A stretch of DNA of 64,000 nucleotides from Dimorphilus gyrociliatus (taxonomy: Eukaryota; Annelida; Polychaeta; Dinophilidae). The stretch spans positions 4,480,408-4,544,407 of the forward strand of contig CAJFCJ010000006.1 of the NCBI GenBank assembly GCA_904063045.1, in the 5' to 3' direction. Below, in pieces: positions 39,101-50,616 of this stretch. Under the pieces are notes generated by a model that worked only from the letters and a program-made list of their open reading frames with translations, made no database searches and was not told the DNA's origin. The position numbers and the translations under genes are program-made. Positions within the stretch are counted from its first letter, which is position 1, and each line of letters opens with the position of its first letter.

Positions 39101-42100
39101 GAAAAGGATGGAGGAATTTCTGAGGATAGTACTGCTAGTGCAAGTGATGAGGATGATGATGAGACACAAGGGGGCGACGAAAAAGAAAAGATAAATGAAA
39201 CAAAATATGAACACTTGAAAGAAGTTGTTATTGAAAAAGAACACAGCGATTTGCCCCTAGATCACAGTTTGCAGCAAGAATTACTGTACGAGCATGTAAA
39301 TGAATATAGAAAACCGTTAATTCTGCATGGAATTTCCGGTAGCGGTAAGACCGCTTTGATGGCTAAAATTTGCGATATGGGTGAGAAATGGTTTGGGGGT
39401 AAAGTAGTACGCATAATCAGGTTTCTTGGTACTAGTCCCCAGAGCTATAATATTAAAGAAGCACTAATAAACGTTATTCAACAAATATGGTTTAACTATA
39501 GCGTAAATCCTCCATCTGATCTGGACTTGAGTGCAGATTTTTCATACTTGATATTATATTTTGAAGCACTCCTCCATAGAATCGATACGTCCAATAGACC
39601 TCTACTGATTATACTTGACTCAATTGATCAATTAAATTCTGACAATTATGCTCACTCTTTGCAATGGTTGCCTCGATTCATGCCACCTACAGTTTTTATG
39701 ATAATATCATTTATCTCCGATTTTAAAGATTGCCTTGAAATTGCTAAAAGTAGGATAGGAGAAGACGATAGGTGTGTATTAGCTAGGAAATACTTTAATA
39801 ATTGAATAAATATTAAAACATAATCATTTAACCATTCTAAATGAATAACAGATTCGTTGAGATAACTAATTTACCAAAAGATTCAGCTCAAATTATCCTA
39901 GATTCGTGGTTTAAAGTATTTATCTTTAGAAACATTCAAATCTCTTATTTAATTATATTTATTGCTATTGTTACTAGGCGGTTGGAAGGACTGTAACACC
40001 TGAACAAGAGTTATATGTTATTGGATGGTATAAGCAATGCGAACAACCTTTATATTTGAAATTAGCTTTTGAACAAGCTGTCAAATGGTCCTCTTTCACT
40101 CCTAGAGAAGATTGGCGTATTGAAAAGAGTGTTGAATTAAGTATAGAAAGGCTTTTCCGTAATTTAGAAAAAACTCATGGAGAGATTCTTGTCTCTAAGG
40201 CATTAGGTTAAAAAGATAAATGTGTTTGTATATTCAAATAGGCCTTATTATATTCATTTTACAGGATACTTAACCGTTGCACGTAGTGGACTTGCCGACG
40301 CTGAATTGGAAGATATTTTAAGCTGTGATGACGATGTACTTCAAGATTTATATATTCACCATTTACCACCCGATCCTAAGGTTATTATTTAAATAGAATG
40401 TATAGTATTATTTAAAAAAGAGGGAGAATATATCGACTACTACGTAGATATATAAATTTATATATATACATATATGTTTACACACGTATATCTTTCTTTG
40501 TCTTGTTTTGCTTTTTTATTATTGTCTTTTTAATGTTTTTAATAACGTTTTTATAACAATCTTTTGTTTTTTTTTAAAAACACGTCACTATTATTTTCAG
40601 ATGCTAAACTATGTGCACGAATGTTATTATGGCTTTTATGCACTTTACCACTATTTTCTTTGATAAGCTTTTATTTCGTTCTATTTACATTTGGTAAGAT
40701 ACTGATTAAGTTTCAGATAGTATTATACAAGTGTTTTATTAGGTTGTTCGTCTTCCCCCTCTCCTATGGAAGAGAATTCGCCACTCATTAGGAGAATACC
40801 TTGTTGAAAGACGGGCTAATGGAAAGGATGTAGTCTTCTGGTATCATAGAACTTTCCAGGAAACCGCTCAGAAAAGGTAAAGTTTTCTAGTAAGGAAAAA
40901 TAAACATTCTTTTTATCACCCTTATTTACATCCAGGTACGCTTGTGAAGAAAAATTAAGATCTCTCCATTCATCCATTGCCGATTACTTCGAAGGGAAAT
41001 GGGCAAATTGTATCAAGCCTATCGAATTCTTTAAGAAAAAGATCGCAACTTTTTCAGATTGTAGTCGACAATCGCCTGAGCAGCCTATAATGCTCGCTGA
41101 AGGGATATATAATCTACGAAAATTACAAGAATTACCTTTTAATCTTATACACGCACTTCGATTCGATGCATTCGTTAGAGATATTTGCTCCAATTTTAAA
41201 TGGTTATACTCTAAGATAAGGGCAACGTCCATAGACGAAGTTATGTTTGATCTCGATTTGGCTTTGAATGTTATACGAGAATTTCAATTAATGACAGTCA
41301 ATATGGAAACAGATTCATTAAGTGCAAGTAGCTTGATAGAATTTGGCCAAGGCTTTATTAAGTCAAAAACTGCGGTTGAAGACTGCGAACACGAGGTTAG
41401 GAGTTTGAAGAATGCTTTCACTTTGAACCGAGATGTGATTAGGAAAGATGTTAATCATTTAGCGATTGCCGTAAGTTTCTTTTTACTGTCTCAAATATAT
41501 CCATCAGTATTGGTCGTATACCTCTTATTTTCATACTACTACTAGTAGTAATAGAATATTCTGATTAACAGCTTTTAGGGCAGTTCGTCGACGTTCCACC
41601 TCCTTCAAGGTGTTTAGCAGCATTGAAAGAACAGGCTGCAGAATGGGTTGAAAGAGTTAGAATTCCACTTATGCTACCAATTACACAATGCCTTCTTGCT
41701 CCTGGTTTCAATTTATTAATGAATATAGATTCTACAATTTTCTATATGGGAGGTAAATGATATTTGTACAATTCAAAAGCATATTCTTTATAATAATTAT
41801 TATGAATATATTGCAATTAGACCCTAAAAGTAATGAAAGCAAGCTGGTTGTATCAAGCGATCATCGATCATTATATGTTTGCGAAAGAACTCATTCTAAA
41901 GGGGATATAATTAAGATATTCCATTTGGAACAATTAGGAAATGTTGTATCCCTTCCGCAACTCACGAAGACTGTAAAATCAATAGATTTAAGAGGAAAAG
42001 ATGATCAATTTATAAACATTACGGCTTATGACCGACGAGACGAATATGATCCTATCGTCTCAACCTTAATAATTGACCAAAGAACGCAGGATGAGATTCT

Positions 42101-43666
42101 GCCGCCATCTGGCGCCAAACGACTGTTTTATTCAAAAACGGGTCGATGCTCCATAGTTCCCGGGATTTTTAGTACGTGTACATTCAAATATATACATATA
42201 TATATATATATAAATTTTATAGATATATACAGTAAAAATGTATATATATATATTTAATAATAATATTTCCTTAAGCAGAATATGAATATATGATATTTAA
42301 TATTTCCTGCTAAACAAACAGATGGCAAACCGGAGAATGAAACGCAAACATTTATCGGTTCTTTGATTGATCATGAAAACAATGCAAACCAGTCAGGTAT
42401 TCCCATATCAATAAAAAAGGCAGATTATTTTAAAATCATACGAGGCGTCGAATTTTGTTTTGATGATTCCTATTTTATAATAACAAGTGCGAATGCCCAT
42501 GGTGTATGGATGATTTATAAGGGAAAGCCTAGGTTTGTATTAATCTTTCTTATCTTCTTTATATTGCAATTTGCGTGGCAATGCAATAAGAAAATAATAT
42601 AAAATAAAGAGGTAAAATGATCTTCCAGTATATTTATTCTTTGAAATACCACACCGAAATAGATATCAACACCTATGGAAGGATGTAGACGATGCCGAAA
42701 ATGCTTTTACTGGATTTGAGAATTCGAAGGGCGATTTGGCTGTTTTAAGTCAAAGTCAGGCTATAACTTCGAATGGTTACTTTCTAAGTTCTGGTTTCAA
42801 ATATGATGACGAAGGAAAATTGTATGTTAGAAATATTAAAACCGGCGAATTAGTTTGGATACTAAATGGTGGAGACTATGATTTAAACTTTGTAAGCCTC
42901 GACCCAACTGAGAGATTAGTTGCTGTGGCATCATCGGCCTCTTTTGTGACGTCGAACAAAGTACCGAAAGCTGTCTCGATTTTTAATTTGGAAAGTGGGA
43001 AATTACATACGACTATTAAAGAACGAACGCCATGTTCTCTATTGGAATTTTTCGAAACATCGTATATCGTAACCTGCAAATTATACAATGGTCATGTACT
43101 TCAATTCTGGTACATAGGCGATGTAAATGATCCATGTCCGGACCCTCAAGTTATGTTTGAAATAACGTCGCATGATGGCACCGTTATCTTCTTCAATGCT
43201 CTAGAGGATAAGGGTCTAATCATAACCGCTAGCTTAGATAATACCATCAAACTATGGGATTATAAAAAGTGAGAATTCAATTATTGATGATCGTCAATCA
43301 TATTTCGTTTGCTTTATTTTATTGTCATTACCATTATTACCATTTCTATTTTTATGCACCTAATAGAATTCTCACCGAAATTCGAAACAAAGTGGAAGAT
43401 TATATGCAAGAAGATCGTAGAGCAGAAATAAAACTGCAAAAAATGGAGATGCTGCAGCGACCTTTGAAATTCCAAGAAGGGGCTATGGATGTATGCGGTG
43501 TTGCGATTAATGGGTTCGTGATTATTTCCATCTTCCAACCTTCTAGCCATTCATATTCAATAATATATATATATATATATATAGATATATATACCATTAT
43601 TACGCCTTATATTCCGTGCGAAAATATTTATTCTTTATATTAGACGTCTTGACAATTTTTATATAT

Positions 43667-43714
<48 letters not shown>

Positions 43715-45102
43715 CTGTATATCTGGTGTATATACTAATAGTTATATATATGTTTGCTGTTTTCCCTATAATAGGCTTAATGGAACTGCAGTGGTCGTGA
43801 CTCTAGATCAATTAATAATCTGTTATAACTTGAATGACGGAACAGAAAGATACTTTGTTAAACTCGACTACCGTGTGAACAGTTTAGCCATTACAAAAGA
43901 TGGAAAGTATATTATTACAGCAGGAGAGAAGAGCTGCGTATACGATGCGAACAGCGGTTAGTTTTAATGCTCTATATCTTTGAGATGTTCACTAGGCCTA
44001 AAGCCCTTTTGACCTTAATCCTCTCAATCTTACTCCAACTTTTTGTCAGGTAAATTACGACATATACTGGAAGAATGTAAGAACGTAAATTACGTAGTAG
44101 AATCAAACGGAATAGCTATAATATCTAAAGGCGGTATGGAGGGGATAGGACATATATATTCCGTGGAGGATGGAAAGTACATAAGAAAGCAGGACACTTT
44201 GTATGGTTTTAATTTTGCAGCAATTACCTCGGACGGAAAATACGTTAGTTAATTAATTTAATATATTATTATAATTTAAGGTAAAAGATCCATTAACAAA
44301 ATCTGATTTTACAAAACTTTCTCAGGGCGGAACAACTATATTTGATTTTCCTATGATTTTTCCCACGGAGAATGAAGATAATAGTGGATTTCAAATGCCG
44401 GATACGATGATGGCTTCGTGCTCTTGCCTTAAGTTTAGTCCCGACGATAAAATGTTGATATCAGCCAGCACGGATGGAACAGTTCGGGTAAGAAAAAAAA
44501 AAATAAAAATAAATAAAGAAAAAAAAAACGTAATATTCTCTTACAAATGGAATATAGGACTATTTATATTTGTACAGGTTCTGGAGTGTCCGTCGAGCAA
44601 ATATCGCTTCCAAATGCGTCACAATTCCTCCGTCACCAATATAGCGTTTGCCGAAAAAGAGAAGCATATATTAACAACTTCCTTCCGTAATATACTTGTA
44701 TGGTGCTCAAAAACAGGCAGCCTAATTTACGCCTTAAAACGCCATACGAATTTTATACATAAGATATTCTTCTCCTGCTCTGGAAGATTTCTGATAACTT
44801 GTTCAATCGATAAAAGAATAATCTTATGGGATTACGAACGTAAATGTTCTATCGCTGATTTTCACGCTCACGGCGCTGTTAAACATATGGATGTTGATCC
44901 TAATCTCGATTACATAATATATACACCAACAAACATCAGTTACATGGCTCTAATAAAACCCAATAATATGCTGAAGAATATAATCAAATGCGGAGAAAGC
45001 AATGCGATACCAACACCTGTTCAGCAAGCACAGGCTGTTGCCTTAGCCTTTTCCAGTTCGAGTGTCGCTTTGAAAACGTCAAAAGCGTGTTGCATACTTT
45101 AA
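36167..45102 (+). CDS. NWD-type NACHT and WD40 repeat protein
   Basis: Large STAND-type NTPase of the NWD1/NWD2 group, probably a cytoplasmic scaffold. Exons: 36167-36302, 36453-36655, 36728-37076, 38487-38600, 38670-39771, 39852-39915, 39978-40206, 40265-40380, 40743-40876, 40936-41470, 41572-41752, 41821-42171, 42322-42532, 42663-43268, 43367-43513, 43775-43956, 44050-44243, 44326-44487, 44578-45102, giving 1846 aa. The N-terminus (RIFLSSTFTDMQEERNVLM, DFQVVDMRWGVREEA) is the conserved NWD leader. The NACHT has a Walker A (HGISGSGKTALM, near residue 488) and a Walker B (PLLIILDSIDQL). A winged-helix region follows, then divergent WD40 repeats from about residue 1055 on (LDNTIKLWDYKK, DKRIILWDYERK). 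The protein ends in a CaaX-like CCIL. The third intron houses an antisense gene. Confidence 0.92.
37091..38200 (-). CDS. Secreted cysteine-rich triple-repeat protein, nested and intronless
   Basis: A single open frame of 369 aa lying wholly inside intron 3 of the NWD gene, on the opposite strand. A signal peptide is visible (MNVFSVLLALFTSFCIG). Three tandem units follow, at about residues 28-105, 135-207 and 241-324. Each has two four-cysteine half-modules: one of the CKI...CP...VC.PP.E form ending F..C, and one of the CKIE.GG-IV...DCP...EC form ending in W.C.C. NxT glycosylation sites occur. Acidic runs follow units 1 and 3, and the C-terminus is strongly basic (WKKKKGMRKMKKML). I do not recognise the family. 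The intact frame, signal peptide and repeat conservation argue that it is real. Confidence 0.82.
   Translation of the reverse strand: MNVFSVLLALFTSFCIGETHRHKITNLCKIVYRNGTELELKECEENEVCLPPTDVKLFFCSRNITQLCRIEVFGDVVRSSECPVESECVERYKKDPRAEKWRCQCEDSEDEECQMKMRLRARKERHNRKNLRRVCKVILQNGTVNDTRRCPYSHDCLPPPEVKYFCKGANKTTDKVCKLEEFGEIVEEDDCDEGMECLPKNSTNWHCIKNEDEDFERSRFYGKSKKWGRNQNLLQKNKSICKIEYSGRGYRKVIKECPEPYVCTPPAEIRFSVCSDVDDENYHPIICKIEKGGIVLKEKDCPGKSECVESEMKHRKSKMWKCKCPEDMEDCDDRKKWKKKKGMRKMKKMLRLRKEGNHYRLGLRHRPSK
38249..38256 (-). promoter_or_regulatory. TATA box of the nested secreted-protein gene
   Basis: On the minus strand the sequence reads TATAAATA in the context GCTATAAATAGG, about 50 nt before the ATG at 38200, leaving room for a start site near 38225. 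This is one of few convincing TATA boxes in the window and fits a tissue-specific secreted product. Confidence 0.55.
43673..43721. repeat. (AT)n microsatellite in NWD intron
   Basis: AT run in the intron before the exon at 43775. A shorter AT tract lies at about 43563-43588 in the same intron. Confidence 0.9.
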
Positions 45103-45533
45103 GTGATTTGTTTTTTTTTTCAATATACGCAAGTAAGAAAGAAAGAAGAAAAAAAACAACTAAATAGTAAATATATATAATATATATATATAAATAGACA
45201 AGGAAAATTTTTTGCCAATATTTTTAATGATTTATTACGAAATGGTTGCTAAATAAATTGGGTAAACGATTCAGATTGATTTTTAGATAGGTATATAAAG
45301 AAATACTATGACGATTCATCTGAAGAATATTATAAATTTTAGGATTTCAAACAATAAATGTTATGATACGAATGATTAATTTATTTATAGGGGAATCGGT
45401 AGAGAGAGGAACAATGAATAAATGAATGAATGGATGGATAAATGAAAAAAGATTGAATGAATGAAAGAGAGATTTAAAATATGATAGAAATAAAAAATCA
45501 TATTATTTACCCTATTATTTTGAGATAAGAGGT
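45103..45533. other. Convergent 3' spacer
   Basis: Short AT-rich region between the convergent NWD and Cys-loop receptor genes, with an interrupted AT tract near 45170-45192. No gene. Confidence 0.6.
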
Positions 45534-47613
45534 TTAGCTACTTGTTTTAGTCCATTTAGCTGTCGTTATCGGGTGAAAGAGTACCAATGTCGTGGCGATA
45601 ATAGCGATTAGGCATATAAAGAAAAAGAGTCTATCAAATACTTCCGCTAATCTCTTCCAATCTTTTGAATAATCCGGAGTTTTTTCTCCTCCTTCTTTCG
45701 ATAACTTCCTATCAAAATTTGCAACGCTTTTCTTTCTCGATGGAACAGAGAGGACAAACGGCAAACTTTGGGCTACGGACGGTCTATTGTCTCTTTGATG
45801 GTCGGATGAGGAACTTGCATAGCTACTTCTAACAGAATGAGATCCTTTCCGACTATCCTGGCTCGGCGGCAATTTACAGAAAGAGCACATGCAGAATAAA
45901 CGAGCTAGAAAGACGAAGAAAAGTTTCTTTGCCCACTTTGGAACAGGTCTTTCACCAGCGTGGTGTAGATTTAGAACAAACACAGTGGAGACCATTGCCA
46001 ACGTTGTGATGGCCATGGTAGAGGTTAGATAAATACCCAATAAAGGCACGTGATCTGATGTTCTGGGTATCGTATCGGCAACATTTAAAAGAAAAAGACG
46101 AAAAGATAGTAAAGCAGCTACACCAATGTGAACCTTTTGAGCTGGAGTACAGAAAAATACGCTGAGCAGGACGCACGAGGTTAGTATTCCTGGGAGAATA
46201 ACATTCATTATATAGAAGGCACTTTTCCTTTGCAGATGAACTGAGAATCGTATAAAAGAGAAGCGTTCATTCGGACTATTTTTAAAGCTAAATTCGTGTC
46301 TTTTCGCCTATATTTGAAAGCATTGAAGAGATAAGTAAAAAAAGAGACAGAGAGAGAGAGAGAGAAAGAGAGAAAGGGAAATTCCTACCTCTGTCCAAGA
46401 AATATTCCATTCGCCATTATCTTCGAAGCTTTCTACAATAATAGATTCTCTATCAGAAGTAAAATTCATCTTATTTGTAGGATAAGTCCAAGCTCCGAAT
46501 CGCAGGTTACTAAAAGGGAAGGATGGAAAAGAGAAATTATATTAGGAAACCTAATTAGTCAGTAATCTTTTCTTGATCTTTTAATCCTACTACATCGTAC
46601 TACATACCAATTTTGTTCGTCAAATGGATAATATGTGATGTCTATTCCGCACATAGTTTTGAACACTCCCCCAGGTTCCCATCGAACCGAACCGTCCGGA
46701 TGAATTGTCGCGTAAAATTGACTAAAGTCGCCAATGATTGCGTCAGCCCTAAATAAAGCCGGGGAAAAAAAGAGACAGAAATAAGATAAAGAAAGAAATT
46801 GAAAAGACAAACGTATTGCGGACGAAAAAAAGTAAAAAAGAGATTAATATAGAGAGAGAGGGAGAGAGAGAGAGAGAGAGAGAGAAAGAAAGAAAAAAAA
46901 GATAGATGTGCTAGAGATATATTGAATTAATTAAATATCTTTCCGGTTGCAAACATTAAGGAAAGATGACGGTATCGTCTAATTTTACCTACCCATTAAT
47001 AACTGCAAATTCTGGTGTCCAAACTGTACTACCGCTTACTACCAATTCATCTAGCATGGTCAGGTTCCTATCCCATCTTAATCTTTCATCTATCCACTGA
47101 AATATTAACATACCGGTCGTAGTTAACACTTGATTTCTCACATTCAATTCTTGGATTTGCATAAGAGAGAATTTCATTTGAACCACCACTGTATCCGAAC
47201 TATTAAGTACGGGTCTGGCGCTAGGATTATAATCCTGAAATAATTGTTTCAGTAGTTTTTCTTCCTCTGAAGTTCTTTTATACTTGGAAGAAACTTCTAA
47301 ATTAATGAAGATAATAAAAATATTCAGTACCATATAGTTAAAAGGGAAGGTCTATAAAGAAGGTAAAATAACGCGGAGAAAGGGACTATCCTATATGCTA
47401 ATCTAAATCATTGATCAGTCACCAGCACGCATATATGTAATTCACATATGTTTTCCCGGTGTAAAAAAAATTGATTGGCATAAAATACAAGCAAATAAAG
47501 TGAAGTCCGAATGTAGAGCTTACTCCTCTTTCTTTCTTTCTTTTTTACATCTTGAAATATAATATGCGAAGGTAATAGGATAGGAAAAACTTGTAGAAGT
47601 GAGATAGATAGAG

Positions 47614-47644
<31 letters not shown>

Positions 47645-47959
47645 GCGTTGTTTATAGAAGGAGGAGAGAGGGGAGGGGAAATGAAATAATACATATATAT
47701 AGTAAAAAAATGAACAAGCCAATATGGAATAGAATAGATAGATATATAGATTTGGTGGGGAATAGAACCATTTTAGCTGGTTAGAATAAGAAGAAAAAAA
47801 TAAAGTAGGCTTCTGAAGGCTAATATATAAAGATTGCCAATGAAGCATAAGAGGAAAGAAAATATGTACATTTTATACGAAAGTAAAGAATTATTACAAA
47901 CCAGATTTACATCGAAACGCCGCCAACATTAAGAAAGAGAATAGTACAACTATAAGCAT
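45534..47959 (-). CDS. Nicotinic acetylcholine receptor-like subunit (non-alpha)
   Basis: Pentameric Cys-loop receptor subunit. Exons on the minus strand: 47959-47902 (signal peptide MLIVVLFSFLMLAAF), 47296-46993, 46748-46608, 46509-46389, 46307-45534, giving 465 aa. The Cys-loop CGIDITYYPFDEQNC is completed across an exon junction. Ligand-loop features include STVWTPEFAVING and FGAWTYP. Loop C lacks the vicinal cysteine pair of alpha subunits. Four membrane helices are present, with a Ser-rich M3-M4 loop. M2 reads QKVHIGVAALLSFRLFLLNV: the usual Glu at -1' is Gln, 2' is His and 12' is Arg (codon at 46098-46100). The family is clear; ion selectivity is not. Confidence 0.93.
46853..46885. repeat. 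(AG)n microsatellite in receptor intron
   Basis: AG run in the intron between the second and third exons of the Cys-loop receptor gene; a shorter one lies at 46348-46368. Confidence 0.85.
47615..47644. repeat. (AAAG)n microsatellite
   Basis: GAAA/AAAG tetranucleotide run in the first intron of the Cys-loop receptor gene. Confidence 0.85.
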
Positions 47960-49637
47960 TTCTCCTCTCTTTTTAATCCTCGCTGGGCTTTTTCACTTTT
48001 CCTGTATATAAAATGTGTTGTATAGAGGCGCCGATTGCAAGCATTTGATAGACGGCAACATAGAGCAGCAACTGTGCTGCTGTAGGCTGATTAGGCGTAG
48101 TGGGTTTGTGTACGACCGATTGTTTTTACTTTATATTACCGTTAGCTATAAAATATACTATTTACCGTAAATATAATAAATTGTAGATTGAAATAATCGA
48201 AGTGCCATAGACGATACAAGCGTTCTAAGATTTCTTTGCCTCGTAGCAATCGATTTATAGACATATATTTATATATAATATCTAACGACATAATAGAGCG
48301 GTCTCAAACATAAAATCCCTCCCCACACCAACCCCCTTCTTTCCCCATTGATTAAGTCCCTATTTATTCCATTCAATCATAAATGAAAGGGTATAATAAC
48401 TAAATCAATAAATAAGATTTAATAGACAAATACATAATAAAAACAAATACTTCTCTAAAAAATAAAACTGTATGCAGAGTGTAAAATGAGAAGAAGAAGA
48501 AGAAGAATAAGAATAAGAACATGTATAAGCTTTCATAAACAAGGTTTAGAGTCTTATTTATGTATATTCATACCCTACACATCTGTACTACTGATCGTTT
48601 ATAATTCCAACTGCAAATTGAATAGCCACCATACTTTTATTGAGATATGTTGGATAATTTACTGAAAATTCTATATAATTTCCGCATAATTTCATTGTTT
48701 AACTAAAAAAAAGAAAAGAAAACCCTGCACTTTTACCTTTTCTTTTTTTATCTATAAATTATGTATAATATAGTTTGTCCTTGGTTAATGGGTTTGTTCT
48801 ATTATGTATTAATACAATAGAATATAGAAATTTGTTGTAAAACAATATATAAATGTAAGAAAAAACACAAAAAGAAAATAAAGTTTAACTAGAGGAATAG
48901 AGAAAGATTGAAGAGAAAAACTTACACTGAGGGGAGAAAATTTATTGTTTATCCACAGACTTTAGCGGCTCGGAAAAGATTAAGCCAACGCACATTCTCC
49001 GTAGCCGATAAAGCGCTACGGACGGGTGCAACCGATAAAAATTAATTTCGTGACTAATTCATTACTAGGAGGCGAGACTTAAATTGTTGGAAAGGGAGGA
49101 GTGAAAATGGGAGAAGGCTTCCTTAGACTGTTAATTTGAAAAATAAGTTGTTTTTTATTAGCTTCATTTTAATTGCTTCCCCAATTTTGAAGAATCAAGC
49201 CATCTTACAGTATTACGTAGGTTGTACTCTTTATTTCTTTTTCTATTTCTCTCTTTTCTCTCTGTTCTCCCTCGTTCTCTATTTATAGAGACTTTATCAA
49301 TTTTAAGTTGCTCTGTCTACTTTCTAACGAATTGTTTATGCTTCAATCGTGTTTAAAGAAGCAAAATTCTTGCGGATAGGTGGGAAATGATGAAAGCTCT
49401 CGGTTAAAAATACTACTGGGAACTAAGATCATCAATTAGTGAAATGGTTGAAAGTGTTCACGTAACACCCAACAGATGGCGCCAAGAGTTATATTGATCG
49501 AACTGTGGTAGGTGTAGCGCGTACCTTAATATAAAACGCATGTACGGGCTCGTTCATAGTGTAGAGTTTATAAAGTGGTGTTATTAAGAAAAAACAGAAG
49601 TATTTGAGGAAGATCCCCCTTGTCGATCATCGATAAA
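47960..49637. other. Intergenic spacer
   Basis: No gene is supported. It holds a GC-rich 8-bp hairpin (48998-49022) and the best CTCF-like match in the window (CCAACAGATGGCGCC, 49469-49483). The last part is presumably FAM43-like promoter and 5' UTR. Confidence 0.6.
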
Positions 49638-49668
49638 GTGCCAATCGATTGGCACGTGATCACGTGAC
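49638..49668. promoter_or_regulatory. Overlapping palindromes with CCAAT and E-boxes, FAM43 promoter
   Basis: A perfect 18-bp palindrome, GTGCCAATCGATTGGCAC (49638-49655), contains inverted CCAAT boxes. It overlaps a perfect 14-bp palindrome, CACGTGATCACGTG (49653-49666), with two E-boxes. Both sit just upstream of the acceptor-like site before the FAM43 coding region. Function is inferred. Confidence 0.55.
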
Positions 49669-49734
49669 TAAGTAAATAAATTTTCAGGTGTGCAATACGA
49701 CCGACTCATTTTGGATCAGATCGTCATCGCACAA

Positions 49735-50616
49735 ATGATTATGTCTATGCTTATACGCCGTCTAACTTCTCGGAAGAAGAAAATGTTCATCATCAACGAA
49801 AAAGATATAGAAGTGAAAGGACGTTATTTGGGGAATGTACAAACATCATTGACGAAAGGGGATGGTTGTGTCGATAAACCTGCTGATACGCTATGGAAAA
49901 ATTACGTCCAAAACTCTCAAACCGCTGGCTTAGAAATGACTCTATCAGTAACCTCTTCGGGCTTAAAGGCACGGACGAAGGAACAAGGATTAACTGAATA
50001 TAGAAGCTATAGGATTTCCTATTGTATTGCCCATCCGGATTACCCTAGGTTATTCATTTGGGTCTATAGACACGATGGGAAAAAAATGAAAGTCGATTTA
50101 AGGTGTCACGCCTTTTTATGTAAAACTGAAACTCAAGCTAAAGCTGTTGCAGTGGGCCTTCATGCCAAAGTGCAGTCAGCTTTGAAAGAGTTCAAGAGGG
50201 AGAAAACAAGAAAACAGAATGCTCGCAAAGCGGGAACTTCATTAGCTAGAACAAAATTCTTGCATACTGGACAAAATTTTAAACCCTCCGTCGAACAAAC
50301 AATGTGCGCACCTAAACAAAATCCAATAATAGAAGAAGAAGAAGAAGAAGAAGAAGAGCAGCAGCAGCAAGAACAAGCAGAACAGGGAGAAATTGAAGAA
50401 ATACAAAACGAAGATGACGAAGACAACATCCTAGTCAATCCTATATTTGAGCTGGAAGTAGGAAATGATCTGATTGCACTGCAAAATGACGAAGCTGTTC
50501 GAAGGTTTATGGAAGAAGGAGAAGATAGTTCTGAATCGGGGTTTAGTGAAGCTCAAACAGACTCTTCCTCTAATAATTCAACAGACTCAACTAAAGATAC
50601 ACATACTGTCTCGTAA
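49735..50616 (+). CDS. FAM43: FAM43-like PTB/PID adaptor protein
   Basis: Single coding exon of 293 aa from ATG 49735. A phosphotyrosine-binding (PID) fold is indicated by RYLGNVQTSLTKGDGCVDKP, GLEMTLSVTSSGLKAR, YRISYCIAHPDYPRLFIWVY, and MKVDLRCHAFLCKTETQAKA followed by a helix ending SALKEFKREK, matching FAM43A/B closely. The C-terminal half is disordered, with poly-Glu/Gln runs and Ser/Thr-rich ends. The frame is open upstream to an acceptor-like TTTTCAG at 49681-49687 with no earlier ATG, so I take the first ATG (MIMSMLIRRL). Alignment with vertebrate FAM43 shows a shorter N-terminus here. Its partners are unknown. Confidence 0.88.
   Translation: MIMSMLIRRLTSRKKKMFIINEKDIEVKGRYLGNVQTSLTKGDGCVDKPADTLWKNYVQNSQTAGLEMTLSVTSSGLKARTKEQGLTEYRSYRISYCIAHPDYPRLFIWVYRHDGKKMKVDLRCHAFLCKTETQAKAVAVGLHAKVQSALKEFKREKTRKQNARKAGTSLARTKFLHTGQNFKPSVEQTMCAPKQNPIIEEEEEEEEEQQQQEQAEQGEIEEIQNEDDEDNILVNPIFELEVGNDLIALQNDEAVRRFMEEGEDSSESGFSEAQTDSSSNNSTDSTKDTHTVS

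Noticed and set aside
50160-50438. Antisense Ser/Cys-rich ORF
   Set aside because: Shadow of the Glu/Gln-rich tail of the FAM43-like protein.
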